Of a DNA stretch of 64,000 nucleotides, positions 1 to 9,759 are shown in pieces. Position numbers and translations under genes: made by a program. The stretch lies in NCBI GenBank assembly GCA_037693485.1, contig CM075348.1, positions 5,890,001 through 5,954,000 of the forward strand, given 5' to 3'. This stretch comes from Kitagawia praeruptora. Taxonomy: Eukaryota; Streptophyta; Magnoliopsida; Apiales; Apiaceae. Under the pieces are notes generated by a model that worked only from the letters and a program-made list of their open reading frames with translations, was not told the origin of the DNA and did no database searches. Position 1 is the first letter of the stretch; each line of letters begins with the position of its first letter.

Positions 1-575
1 ATGATTTATTTTTGGAAATTGAGTATTCTTACATTGATATTGTGAATTGATGATGATGCTTCCAAATCGGAAGTAAAGCTAAACCAATTGGTTAGCAGGC
101 CGGGATCCCCACCAGTAGAACTTGTGAATTTATCATGTTTGAATACTCATTTTCAAATTATGTGAAAAATTATCTGTTTTGATGAACATAGTTACTTGTT
201 CTGTAAACCTCAGTTAAATAGTATGATATATGCTTGCTGGGCTCTATGAGCTCACCCTTTGATGTCATTAACTTCCACAGGGAAGAATTTTGGCGAAGGA
301 AGTTCGGGAAAAGATAAGACTGTGATGAAGTAACTATCGAAGTTAGATAAGAAGTATGTAGAACTCTAAGAAGAATGCTTTTGTAATAGACCTATGTTGA
401 AGTTAATTATAAGCGTGTAATATGTTGTAAACTTTTATCGTAAGACTAGACTTTGTTGTAACTCCTTTTGGTTATTAATGAAATTAAGTTTGTGTAAGCA
501 TATATTACGACGTTTGGTTTGGTTGGCGTGCCTCGGATCGGGTTATGAGGTCATCCCGGGATCGGGGACGTCACA
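1..575 (+). repeat. 5' LTR (3' portion) of Ty3/gypsy chromovirus
   Basis: This is the last 575 bp of the 5' LTR; the rest lies left of the window. It matches 7823-8397 base for base by eye with no indel, so the insertion is recent. It ends in a CA dinucleotide at 574-575 and is followed directly by the primer binding site. Confidence 0.95.
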
Positions 576-576
576 G

Positions 577-589
577 GTGGTATCAGAGA
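577..589 (+). other. Primer binding site (initiator tRNA-Met type)
   Basis: The sequence tggtatcagag lies two bases after the 5' LTR end. It is the usual plant retrotransposon primer site complementary to the 3' end of initiator tRNA-Met. Confidence 0.85.
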
Positions 590-802
590 TAAGGTTAGAA
601 ATAGGAGAGGGCGTGGAAAATAGGATCCTGAGATAGAACCCTAGGATTCCGAGGAACGTTTAGGGAATTCGTGGACATACTTGTTCAACGTGAAAAGTAT
701 AGGATGTATTACATGTGTCGTGTGTGATAATTGTGACATATCTTTATGATATGAATTTAGAATGATATTGGATTAATAGTATGTGTTGAATTGTAGGTAA
801 AG

Positions 803-3800
803 ATGGCTGATGAGAATTCTAGTGGAAATGGATCAGGTATGCAGATTAGTCCTGAGATGCTATTGGTTTTGGCAGAAATGAAAGACATGTTGAAGAGTTT
901 AGTTGGAGTGCGAGCACCTGTGAATGCTCCTGAGGTGAATGCTGAACGTGTAAATGGTCCGGAGCATGTAGAAAATCTAGAACGAGAAGGTGAGAATAAG
1001 CGTAGGTGTACGTATAAGACTTTTAAGGATGCAGATCCCCCTGTATTTAAAGGAGATTTAGATCCCCATGTTGCGAATACATGGATTAAAGAAATGGAGA
1101 AGGTGATAGAGATTTTTGAATGTTTGGACGAACAAAAGGTAAAATTCGTAACACACTCATTAAGGGGGGAAGCTGTATTTTGGTGGGATACGGTTAAACA
1201 AACTGAGGATTGTTCTACAATGACTTGGACAAGGTTTAAGGAGTTGTTCTTTGATAAATATTTTCCTACGTGTATGAAAAATGAGATGGAGATGAAGTTT
1301 CTAGGACTTAAGCAGGAAGGGATGTCTGTATCAGAATACCTTTCGAAATTTTTGGAACTTTCTAGGTTTGCTCCTCATCAGGTTAATACTGAAGCTAGGA
1401 AATGTCAGAGATTTCAAGAGGGATTGAAGCCTCCAATTAGGGAAAAAGTATCTTTGTTGGAATTGGAGCAATTTGACAAGTTGGTTGGAAAAGCTAGGAT
1501 TGCGGAGAGAGAGTATGAAGCTCGCACCCAATTCTTTAACAATAAGAAGAGGGGAAGAGAGGCAGATTCGAGTACTAAATCAGGATACAAGAAAGATAAT
1601 AAGAAATTTCAAGTGGGAAAGAAAGAAGATTTTCGTGGAAATGAAAGGAAGACGGCAACACCCGAGTGTAAGAAATGTGGGAGGAAGCATGGTGGTGACA
1701 TTTGTTATCGAGCTGGTGGGTTGTGTTATAACTGTGGAGAGAAGGGGCATATAGCGACTCAATGCCCAAAGCCTAAAGTAACTTCGTGTTTTAACTGCGG
1801 AAGAGAAGGTCATATAGCGAGGGATTGCCCTCAACAGAAAGTCAAGATGGAAGCTGAAACTAAAGGGAACAAGACTGCTGTAATAGGAGCTTCCCAACAA
1901 CCAGGACCCAGGGCAGTAGCTAGAACTTATGCAATGACAACCCAGGATGCTGAAAATTCACATGATGTGGTGTCAGGTACGCTCCAACTTTGTGCTCAAG
2001 ATGTTCATGCTTTGTTTGATTCGGGATCAACCCATTCATTTGTGGATTTGAAATATGTGAATAAGTTAAATATACCTGTGCAAAGTTTGGAAAATGGATT
2101 GTTAGTGAAACTCCCAAATGGTAGCAATTTATTCGTAGATAAAATTTACAAAAATTGTCCCTTAGTGATTAGTGGGCAAACCTTTTTGGTGGATTTACTA
2201 CCCTTAGAATTACGGGACTTTGGGGTGATTTTGGGAATGGATTGGTTAACAAGATATAAGGCTAATTTAGATTGTAGTAAGAAGCGAATAAACTTAATTG
2301 GACCGAACAAGAAGAAAGTGTACCTTAAAGGAGATAGGTCAGAAAAGCCAAATGTTATGATATCGGTCTTGAAGGCTTGTAAAATGTTAAGAAAAGGATG
2401 TGAGGGTTTTCTTGCGTACGTGATTGGGGACGAAGAAGTTAGAGCTAAAGCCAAGGATATACCTGTAGTTAGAGAGTTTTTGGATGTCTTTCCCGAGGAG
2501 CTACCAGGATTACCACCCGAAAGAGAAGTTGAGTTTGGTATTGAATTGATTTCAGAAGCCCAACCAGTATCAAGAGCACCTTATAGGATGGCACCAACAG
2601 AATTAGCCGAACTTAAGATCCAGTTACAAGAATTGTTGGATAAGAAGTTTATTAGGCCAAGTGTTTCTTCTTGGGGAGCACCAGTGTTGTTTGTGAAGAA
2701 GAAGGATGGTTCCCTAAGATTGTGCATTGATTATAGAGAACTAAACAAGTTAACGGTGAAGAATAAATATCCATTACCTCGAATAGATGATCTTTTTGAT
2801 CAATTACAAGGAGCTACCTACTTTTCGAAGATTGATTTGCGCTCAGGGTATCATCAGTTAAAAGTAAAGAAAGAGAGCATTCCACTAACGGCATTTAGGA
2901 CTCGATATGGCCATTATGAGTTTGTAGTGATGCCATTTGGAGTGACGAACGCACCTGCGGTGTTTATGGATTTGATGAATCGAGTGTTTAGGAATTATTT
3001 GGACAAATTTGTAATTGTATTCATAGATGATATTCTTATATACTCGAGAAGCGAAAAAGAACATGAGGAACATTTGAGGATAGTACTACAGACCTTGAGG
3101 GAAGGAAAGTTGTATGCCAAGTTTTCGAAATGTGAATTTTGGTTAAGGAGAGTAAGTTTTCTTGGACATGTAGTTTCGGAGGAAGGAATTACAGTGGATC
3201 CTGCAAAGATTGAGGTGATTATGAATTGGGAAAGACCAAAGACAGTGACTGAAATTCGAAGTTTCTTAGGTTTGGCTGGATATTATAGGAAGTTTGTTCA
3301 GGATTTTTCTAAGATAGCGGGGCCATTGACGAACCTTACAAGGAAAGACGTTAAGTTTGTTTGGACGGATGAGTGTGAACAAAGTTTTATTGAATTAAAG
3401 AAGAGACTAACGTCCGCTCCGATACTTGGATTACCAGATGGAACCGAAGATTTTGTGATTTATAGTGATGCATCAAAGAAGGGTTTAGGTTGTGTTTTAA
3501 TGCAAAGAGGGAAGGTAATTGCTTATGCATCTCGCCAGTTGAGGAATCATGAGAAGAACTACCCCACCCATGATTTAGAATTAGCGGCAGTAGTTTTTGC
3601 TCTTAAGATTTGGAGGCATTATTTGTACGGAGAAAAGTGTAAGATTTATACTGACCATCAAAGCTTGAAGTATATTTTCTCACAGAAGGATTTAAATATG
3701 AGACAGCGAAGGTGGTTAGAATTATTGAAGGACTATGATTGTGAGATTTTATATCATCCGGGTAAAGCAAACGTGGTGGCTGATGCGCTAAGTAGGAAGG

Positions 3801-5371
3801 AGGTTGGGACTTGTTCGAGTATTATTGTTGAATCGACCAATCTTAAGGAATTAGAAAGACTTAGTATTAAATTTGTTAAGCATGGAATGAATGAGGGATT
3901 GTTGAATCAAATCGAGGTTAGACCGAATTTGTTGGAGAGAATAAAGGTAAGTCAGAGACAAGATGAATGCTTAAAGGAAATTTGGAATAGTTCTAATTCA
4001 GAACTAGGAAAGAAAGATTTTAGGAAAGGAAATGATGACGTAGTGAGGTTTCGTGACAGGATATTTGTACCATCTGATATAGAGATTAAGAAGGAAATTT
4101 TGTCTGACGCTCATTCGTCACCTTTTTCGGTACATCCTGGGTCTACGAAGATGTATAAAGACTTGAGGCAACATTACTGGTGGCCTAAGATGAAAAGAGA
4201 GATTGCTGAATGGGTGGGAAGATGTTTAGTTTGTCAACAAGTGAAAGCAGAACACCAAAGGCCTGGAGGATTGTTACAACCACTACCTGTTCCCGAATGG
4301 AAATGGGAACATATCACAATGGATTTTGTACTAGGATTGCCAAGAACACAGAGAGGAAATGATGTTATTTGGGTTATCGTAGATAGACTAACAAAAAGTG
4401 CACATTTTCTGGCTATATCTGAAGCGTCACCATTAGAGAAGTTGGCGAAGTTATACATTCAAGAAGTTGTTAGATTGCATGGAGTGCCTGTTTCAATTGT
4501 GTCAGATAGAGATCCGAGATTTACATCAAGATTTTGGAATAGTTTTCAACAAGAGATGGGCACCAAGTTAAGTATGAGCACGGCATTTCACCCTCAAACA
4601 GATGGGCAGTCAGAACGTACAATTCAGATCTTAGAAGACATGTTACGAGCTTGTGTACTAGACTTTAAAGGAAGTTGGGAAGAACATCTACCCTTAGTAG
4701 AATTTGCATATAACAATAGTCATCAAGCGACAATTGGAATGGCCCCATATGAAGCTTTATACGGGCGTCGATGTAGAACACCATTATGTTGGGATGAAGT
4801 TGGTGAAAGAAGATTGTTAGGGCCAGAATTGATTCATGTAACTACGGAGAAAGTTAAAGTGATACAGAAGAGAATTTTAGCGGCTCAAAGTAGACAAAAG
4901 AGTTATGCAGATACGGATCGTCGTGATGTGACATTTAAGGAGGGAGACTTTGTATTTCTTAAGGTTTCACCATGGAAGGGTGTTATGAGATTTGGGAAGA
5001 AAGGAAAGTTGAGTCCGCGTTATATTGGACCATTTGAGATTCTTAGACGAGTTGGGGAGGTAGCATATGAGTTAGCATTACCACCAAACTTGAGTCGTAT
5101 TCACAACGTGTTCCATGTGTCATACCTAAGGAAGTATGTTATAGATCCATCCCATATTATAGAATATGAGCCGATAGAACTCCAGGAAAATATGCAGTAT
5201 GAAGAGCTTCCCGTTGAAATAGTAGATCGTCGTGAGCAAATTTTGAGAAATAAGATAATACCTCTTGTGAAAGTAGTTTGGCGAAATCATGCAGTAGAAG
5301 AAGCAACTTGGGAACCTGAAGAAATGATGAGATTAAAATATCCTCACTTATTTGAGTCAGGTACGAGTTAA
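803..5371 (+). CDS. Gag-Pol polyprotein of Ty3/gypsy chromovirus, intact
   Basis: This 1522-residue frame has no interruption. Order: gag capsid region (about residues 60-260); two CCHC zinc knuckles starting at C308 and C329; aspartic protease with DSG at 406-408; reverse transcriptase with the catalytic FIDD box at 740-743; RNase H with an Asp at 889; integrase with its HHCC finger (H1104 to about C1141) and a D1174, D1235, E1271 triad of D-D(35)-E spacing; and a C-terminal chromodomain from about 1470 to the end. The chromodomain is thought to steer integration to heterochromatin. RT before integrase identifies Ty3/gypsy. The ATG at 803 is the first start after the primer site and a leader of about 210 bases. 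All catalytic motifs are present, so the element could be active. Confidence 0.96.
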   Translation: MADENSSGNGSGMQISPEMLLVLAEMKDMLKSLVGVRAPVNAPEVNAERVNGPEHVENLEREGENKRRCTYKTFKDADPPVFKGDLDPHVANTWIKEMEKVIEIFECLDEQKVKFVTHSLRGEAVFWWDTVKQTEDCSTMTWTRFKELFFDKYFPTCMKNEMEMKFLGLKQEGMSVSEYLSKFLELSRFAPHQVNTEARKCQRFQEGLKPPIREKVSLLELEQFDKLVGKARIAEREYEARTQFFNNKKRGREADSSTKSGYKKDNKKFQVGKKEDFRGNERKTATPECKKCGRKHGGDICYRAGGLCYNCGEKGHIATQCPKPKVTSCFNCGREGHIARDCPQQKVKMEAETKGNKTAVIGASQQPGPRAVARTYAMTTQDAENSHDVVSGTLQLCAQDVHALFDSGSTHSFVDLKYVNKLNIPVQSLENGLLVKLPNGSNLFVDKIYKNCPLVISGQTFLVDLLPLELRDFGVILGMDWLTRYKANLDCSKKRINLIGPNKKKVYLKGDRSEKPNVMISVLKACKMLRKGCEGFLAYVIGDEEVRAKAKDIPVVREFLDVFPEELPGLPPEREVEFGIELISEAQPVSRAPYRMAPTELAELKIQLQELLDKKFIRPSVSSWGAPVLFVKKKDGSLRLCIDYRELNKLTVKNKYPLPRIDDLFDQLQGATYFSKIDLRSGYHQLKVKKESIPLTAFRTRYGHYEFVVMPFGVTNAPAVFMDLMNRVFRNYLDKFVIVFIDDILIYSRSEKEHEEHLRIVLQTLREGKLYAKFSKCEFWLRRVSFLGHVVSEEGITVDPAKIEVIMNWERPKTVTEIRSFLGLAGYYRKFVQDFSKIAGPLTNLTRKDVKFVWTDECEQSFIELKKRLTSAPILGLPDGTEDFVIYSDASKKGLGCVLMQRGKVIAYASRQLRNHEKNYPTHDLELAAVVFALKIWRHYLYGEKCKIYTDHQSLKYIFSQKDLNMRQRRWLELLKDYDCEILYHPGKANVVADALSRKEVGTCSSIIVESTNLKELERLSIKFVKHGMNEGLLNQIEVRPNLLERIKVSQRQDECLKEIWNSSNSELGKKDFRKGNDDVVRFRDRIFVPSDIEIKKEILSDAHSSPFSVHPGSTKMYKDLRQHYWWPKMKREIAEWVGRCLVCQQVKAEHQRPGGLLQPLPVPEWKWEHITMDFVLGLPRTQRGNDVIWVIVDRLTKSAHFLAISEASPLEKLAKLYIQEVVRLHGVPVSIVSDRDPRFTSRFWNSFQQEMGTKLSMSTAFHPQTDGQSERTIQILEDMLRACVLDFKGSWEEHLPLVEFAYNNSHQATIGMAPYEALYGRRCRTPLCWDEVGERRLLGPELIHVTTEKVKVIQKRILAAQSRQKSYADTDRRDVTFKEGDFVFLKVSPWKGVMRFGKKGKLSPRYIGPFEILRRVGEVAYELALPPNLSRIHNVFHVSYLRKYVIDPSHIIEYEPIELQENMQYEELPVEIVDRREQILRNKIIPLVKVVWRNHAVEEATWEPEEMMRLKYPHLFESGTS

Positions 5372-5399
5372 TTTCTTAATTTCGAGGACGAAATTTCTT

Positions 5400-5414
5400 T
5401 TAGGGGGGGAAGGA
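5400..5414 (+). other. Polypurine tract of the chromovirus
   Basis: A run of G and A (aggggggaagga) lies immediately before the TG that opens the 3' LTR at 5415. This is the expected plus-strand priming site. Confidence 0.8.
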
Positions 5415-5764
5415 TGTAATACCCCAATTTAGTTATATCTGAATAATATTAATTTTTATAATTTTATGTGTTTATATTACTATCACAAAAATACGTAGCT
5501 ATTTTAATAAAAAAAAATTAGTTGACTTCAAATATATTTGAATAATTTCATTGGTTCGCTACGTCGTCTCGTAGCTCCCATAAAATTGAACTATGATTGG
5601 TCTACGTCGATATCGACGTTCCCATAAAATTTAACTAAGGGAGATGGGCCGAGCAAATGCTTCAAGGCCAAATGGGAAAAGGATAAAAATTTTGAACTTA
5701 TTATGCGAGCCAAAGTGAATTAGCCCAAATAATGTGACTTGAATTTACTAAGTGTACAAGACCC

Positions 5765-5815
5765 AATATATAGTGGGAATAAGAGCTTTTCTCTTAAATC
5801 CCCTCGATGTGGGAG
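5765..5815 (-). promoter_or_regulatory. snRNA-type promoter unit 1 (USE + TATA) in LTR
   Basis: On the minus strand ctcccacatcg ends at 5805. Exactly 32 bases later (5804-5773) tatatatt starts at 5772. The USE matches RTCCCACATCG except that the first base is C. Spacing fits plant Pol II snRNA promoters. Transcription from it is inference. Confidence 0.6.
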
Positions 5816-5879
5816 ATAAGAAAATCAAATACATATAATCTTCTTGGGTTGGTTTGTTTTATGTTATTCCAAGTCGCTA

Positions 5880-5932
5880 TATATATATAGAGAAAGGAAG
5901 GCACTTAGGTTAAGTTCATTTCGATGTGGGAC
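5880..5932 (-). promoter_or_regulatory. snRNA-type promoter unit 2 (USE + TATA) in LTR
   Basis: The minus strand reads gtcccacatcg (perfect USE) ending at 5922, then 32 bases, then tatatatata starting at 5889. Confidence 0.65.
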
Positions 5933-6210
5933 TAGTGCTCATATTTGGTAGTAAGTAAATGCATTGCTGGGAACTTATGTTTTTGGGATATGATACACTT
6001 TCACTTTTAGGTGTCAAGAACTTACGTTGACCTACAGTTGAATTATATTCAAGGAAAGTTGTTAATGTTCAGGTACCATAGATTGTAATTTGGCACCTTA
6101 AATATCATTCAAAGTTTTAGACTTTCATAACTTCGTAGGGTTAATTGCTTAAATTGAAGCCCAAATGTTAGTTATAAGATTGTAGTTGACTTTAATACTT
6201 AGACTTAGTG

Positions 6211-6261
6211 AACTTATAGAACTTGGAGGGAGTTTTATTCAAGATGGTGTCGATGTGGGAT
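6211..6261 (-). promoter_or_regulatory. snRNA-type promoter unit 3 (USE + TATA) in LTR
   Basis: The minus strand reads atcccacatcg (perfect USE) ending at 6251, then 32 bases, then tataag starting at 6218. Confidence 0.65.
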
Positions 6262-6340
6262 AATAAGGAAAATAGCTAAAGTAGCAAACTCCCATGAACC
6301 CAGTTCATTTGCAAGCAATTGTGTCTTCAAAGTTCCTTAA

Positions 6341-6391
6341 TATTTGTAGTGAAGAGATGCCCAACACCTTCTTACCTATTCGATGTGGGAT
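6341..6391 (-). promoter_or_regulatory. snRNA-type promoter unit 4 (USE + weak TATA) in LTR
   Basis: The minus strand reads atcccacatcg (perfect USE) ending at 6381, then 32 bases, then tacaaata starting at 6348. The TATA box is degenerate but sits at the same spacing as in the other units. Confidence 0.55.
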
Positions 6392-6619
6392 AAAATGAAC
6401 CCTTTGTTATAGAGTTGATGGCACCATTAAGTATTTGGTAAGATTATGTTGGCCTCACCATTCTTGTATTAGCTATGAAATTCATCACCTCGGCTAATTT
6501 CAAAGCCAAGATGGAAGTTCTATACTTACTTCCAATTATACAGCCAAAATTCTATGTTAATAGGCATTAGAGCAGGTTCAAGCTCCTTAGTCCTTAGTCG
6601 AAACTCCTTCTTGAGACTA

Positions 6620-6670
6620 CTTTTATAGAACCCAACAGAAACCTGGTTTTGTATAATTTCGATGTGGGAC
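6620..6670 (-). promoter_or_regulatory. snRNA-type promoter unit 5 (USE + TATA) in LTR
   Basis: The minus strand reads gtcccacatcg (perfect USE) ending at 6660, then 32 bases, then tataaaag starting at 6627. Confidence 0.65.
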
Positions 6671-6734
6671 AAAGAGAAGACCTTAGTTAAAACCAAAGTA
6701 TTTGGTAAACTCAATGTAGTAACCTAAACAACTT

Positions 6735-6787
6735 GATATATATAGACCTCAAAGGAAATTTCTTCCAAAAACCTCTCGATGTGGGAT
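6735..6787 (-). promoter_or_regulatory. snRNA-type promoter unit 6 (USE + TATA) in LTR
   Basis: The minus strand reads atcccacatcg (perfect USE) ending at 6777, then 32 bases, then tatatatatc starting at 6744. Confidence 0.65.
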
Positions 6788-7021
6788 GGAGGTGAGTGTA
6801 ATTTGTAAGTACTCAATTCATATATTCTAAGAGATTAGCTTGGCTTCAAATTTAATGCACTTGAATATTTAGGAACAACATCGAGTTGCAAGAAACTTTT
6901 CAACTTAATTTGCATTCCAAATTTGGTTTTTTAAAATATATCTTAGCTCCCATGTAGGGCTATTCATTAATTAGCACCAAAGGATGTTGAGTACTACTTT
7001 GAGCTTGCAAACCAAGTCAAG

Positions 7022-7073
7022 CTTATATAGTGTGTGGGAGATTACTATGTTGGAAAGTCTCTCGATGTGGGAC
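7022..7073 (-). promoter_or_regulatory. snRNA-type promoter unit 7 (USE + TATA) in LTR
   Basis: The minus strand reads gtcccacatcg (perfect USE) ending at 7063, then 33 bases, then tatataag starting at 7029. Confidence 0.65.
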
Positions 7074-7462
7074 AATGACAATAGATGGAAAACAAGAAAC
7101 TGATAAACCCACATTGAGTAAGGAAGGATCAGTAGGTGTGAATATATGGAATGAACTTAGCCTTCATTGTCACTTGATCTAATATATATACATGTATGGC
7201 GGATAACTTTGCAAGTAGGCAGAGTCAAAATTGAGTTACCAGTGTTGATAAACAAGAAAAATTTTGTAGTTTTCATTTTATTCTATTTCTTTGGTACCAC
7301 ATCGATAGCAGAGGGAGAGACAAGAGTGTACATATTACAGAACTTCACTTGTTAACATCAACTAATTAGGATTGTGACGGGTTTAAACAGGGAGGTAGTT
7401 TGGCTGTTGTTTAATTTTGAGCAAAGCTAAAGTACTCTTTTATTTTCAAGCCTCCTGATGGT

Positions 7463-7515
7463 TACCACATCGAGTAGAAGGGTATTTTTGTTCCCTCTTT
7501 CCATATATAAAAATG
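7463..7515 (+). promoter_or_regulatory. Probable sense LTR promoter with USE-like motif and TATA box
   Basis: In the sense direction ttaccacatcg (a near match to the snRNA USE) ends at 7472. It is followed 31 bases later by tatataaaaa from 7504. This is the best TATA box in the 3' half of the LTR and is placed to start the retrotransposon RNA near 7535. A second sense motif at 7297 has no clear TATA box at that distance. Confidence 0.5.
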
Positions 7516-8397
7516 TTGTAGTACATGAAATAGAAAGGGTAGGAGTAAAAGCTTACCTTTTGTAAGTCTTTCTACTTTACTTTTATTTATTTTATTTCGA
7601 TTTAAATTTAATTTATTTTAATTTTAATATTTGTTTAATTTAGAAATTAGTAACAATGTGTTAATAATGATAGTGTAAATTTTGGATAGTTTTGGGAGAC
7701 GAATCCGATAATATTGGGAATTATTCGAAAAAGATAAGGAGCGAAGAATACGAGCGGTTTACTGTAAGTATATACTGTACTGATTTACTGTTGTGAATGA
7801 TTAAATTGACTTTGAAATATCGATGATTTATTTTTGGAAATTGAGTATTCTTACATTGATATTGTGAATTGATGATGATGCTTCCAAATCGGAAGTAAAG
7901 CTAAACCAATTGGTTAGCAGGCCGGGATCCCCACCAGTAGAACTTGTGAATTTATCATGTTTGAATACTCATTTTCAAATTATGTGAAAAATTATCTGTT
8001 TTGATGAACATAGTTACTTGTTCTGTAAACCTCAGTTAAATAGTATGATATATGCTTGCTGGGCTCTATGAGCTCACCCTTTGATGTCATTAACTTCCAC
8101 AGGGAAGAATTTTGGCGAAGGAAGTTCGGGAAAAGATAAGACTGTGATGAAGTAACTATCGAAGTTAGATAAGAAGTATGTAGAACTCTAAGAAGAATGC
8201 TTTTGTAATAGACCTATGTTGAAGTTAATTATAAGCGTGTAATATGTTGTAAACTTTTATCGTAAGACTAGACTTTGTTGTAACTCCTTTTGGTTATTAA
8301 TGAAATTAAGTTTGTGTAAGCATATATTACGACGTTTGGTTTGGTTGGCGTGCCTCGGATCGGGTTATGAGGTCATCCCGGGATCGGGGACGTCACA

Positions 8398-8537
8398 AGA
8401 GATCAATACAAAATTAGTGCGGCTTGTGGAGTAGGAATTTCCGAACCACGTAAATCTTTGTCTTGTGTGATTGTCGTTTATTTTCTTGTTCTTGTTTATT
8501 TGCTTTGGGTTTTGCTTTCATTGTTGTATACTCAACA
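8398..8537 (+). repeat. Copia 5' LTR, right 140 bp
   Basis: Matches 12746-12885 with two substitutions and no indel. It begins at the chromovirus insertion point and ends in caaca. Confidence 0.93.
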
Positions 8538-8568
8538 ACTAGTATCAAGAGCCTAGGTTTTCAGGCGA

Positions 8569-9759
8569 GTGGGAGCGATGACAGAAGAAGGGAAAGTAAA
8601 GATCGACAAATTTGATGGCAAAGATTTTGGGTTTTGGAAGATGCAAATTGAAGATTATTTGTATCAGAAAAAACTACACGAACCGCTAGAGCAGAAGAAG
8701 CCAGATTCAATGGATGAGAAAGATTGGAATTTATTGGATAGGCAGGCTCTAGGTGTTGTCAGATTAACTTTGGCGAAGAACGTTGCTTACAATATCGTCA
8801 AGGAAACGACAACTTATGGATTGATCAAGGCGTTATCAAATATGTATGAGAAGCCGTCTGCTTCGAATAAGGTATATTTGTGTCGCTTGTTGTTTGCCAC
8901 AAAATTGAATGAAGGTGATTGTGTTACTGATCATGTGAATGAATTTAACTCTATCCTATCAAGATTGACATCAGTGGATATTAAATTCGATGATGAAGTA
9001 CAAGCCTTGTTGTTGGTATCCTCGTTACCTGATAGTTGGTCAGGATTTGTCACTGCTATTTGTAATTCATCTGGGAGCAGTAAGATGACTTTTGATGGAG
9101 TTCGAGATGCGATTCTTGGAGAAGATATTCGTAGGAGAAACTCATGAGAGTCGTCAGGTTCCTTGTTGAGTACTGAGAGTAGAGGCAGAAAGTCCGATAG
9201 GGGGCAGAATCAGGGGCGTAGCAGATCGAAGTCACAGAAGAGAGGACAGTCCAAAGATCGCAAGGAGATTGTTTGTTGGAATTGTCAGAAGAAATGTCAC
9301 TTCAGAAATCAGTGTACGGCTCCCGCAGCTCCTAAAGGAAAGAAGAAAGAGGATAATTCAGCTAATGTAGTTGAAGAAGTGGCGGATGACGATGCTTTGA
9401 TTTGTTGTGTTGAATGTTCCATTGAATCATGGGTTATGGATTCTGGTGCATCATTCCATGCTACCCCTTGCAAGGATTTGATGTTAAATTTCAGACTTGG
9501 AAATTTTGGTAAAGTCCGTCTTGCTGATGATGAGACTTTGGATATTACGGGCATGGGAGATATTAATCTCAAGACCTCTTTGGGGACTAGCTGGACGTTG
9601 AAAGATGTGAGATACATTCCTGGACTGAAGAAGATGCTGATATATGTGGGTCAGTTAGATAAGGAAGGGTATCGAGTTACTTTCGGAGATGGACAGTGGA
9701 AGGTTATAAAGGGGAATCTAGTTGTTGCTCGTGGAGAGAAAAAGGGAAGTTGTACATAG
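8569..9759 (+). pseudogene. Copia gag-protease, broken by a stop and a frameshift
   Basis: One frame covers 8569-9759 with an in-frame TGA at 9145-9147, probably from CGA. It encodes the copia gag domain (about 190 residues), a basic linker and a zinc knuckle near 9274 in which the Gly before His is replaced by Cys (CWNCQKKCHF...C). The protease motif MDSGASFH is near 9435-9460. About 9745 a one-base deletion moves the frame, ending this part in TAG at 9757. The downstream frame picks up at once with pre-integrase sequence. Confidence 0.9.

Larger units (their letters stand above)
1..8397 (+). mobile_element. Ty3/gypsy chromovirus LTR retrotransposon, nested in a copia LTR
   Basis: This is a near-complete autonomous element with a 5' LTR fragment, a tRNA-Met-type primer site, one intact gag-pol frame, a purine tract and a 2983-bp 3' LTR. 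Long LTRs and a C-terminal chromodomain suggest the Tekay/Del group of plant chromoviruses; the clade name is inference. The right flank (agaga at 8398) continues a copia LTR found whole at 12556-12885, so the element inserted after position 190 of that LTR. The left target-site copy is outside the window. Identical LTR stretches and an unbroken frame suggest recent mobility. Confidence 0.93.
5415..8397 (+). repeat. 3' LTR of the chromovirus (2983 bp)
   Basis: It runs from TG at 5415 (tgtaatacccc) to CA at 8397; its last 575 bp equal the 5' LTR fragment. The internal part is unusual: it carries seven inverted copies of tcgatgtggga at 5804, 5921, 6250, 6380, 6659, 6776 and 7062, and two ccacatcga copies in the sense direction at 7297 and 7465. 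The inverted copies read as RTCCCACATCG, the plant snRNA upstream sequence element, and each has a TATA-like box 32-33 bp downstream. A TATA box at about 7503 (atatataaaaa) may drive the element's own transcript. Confidence 0.94.
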
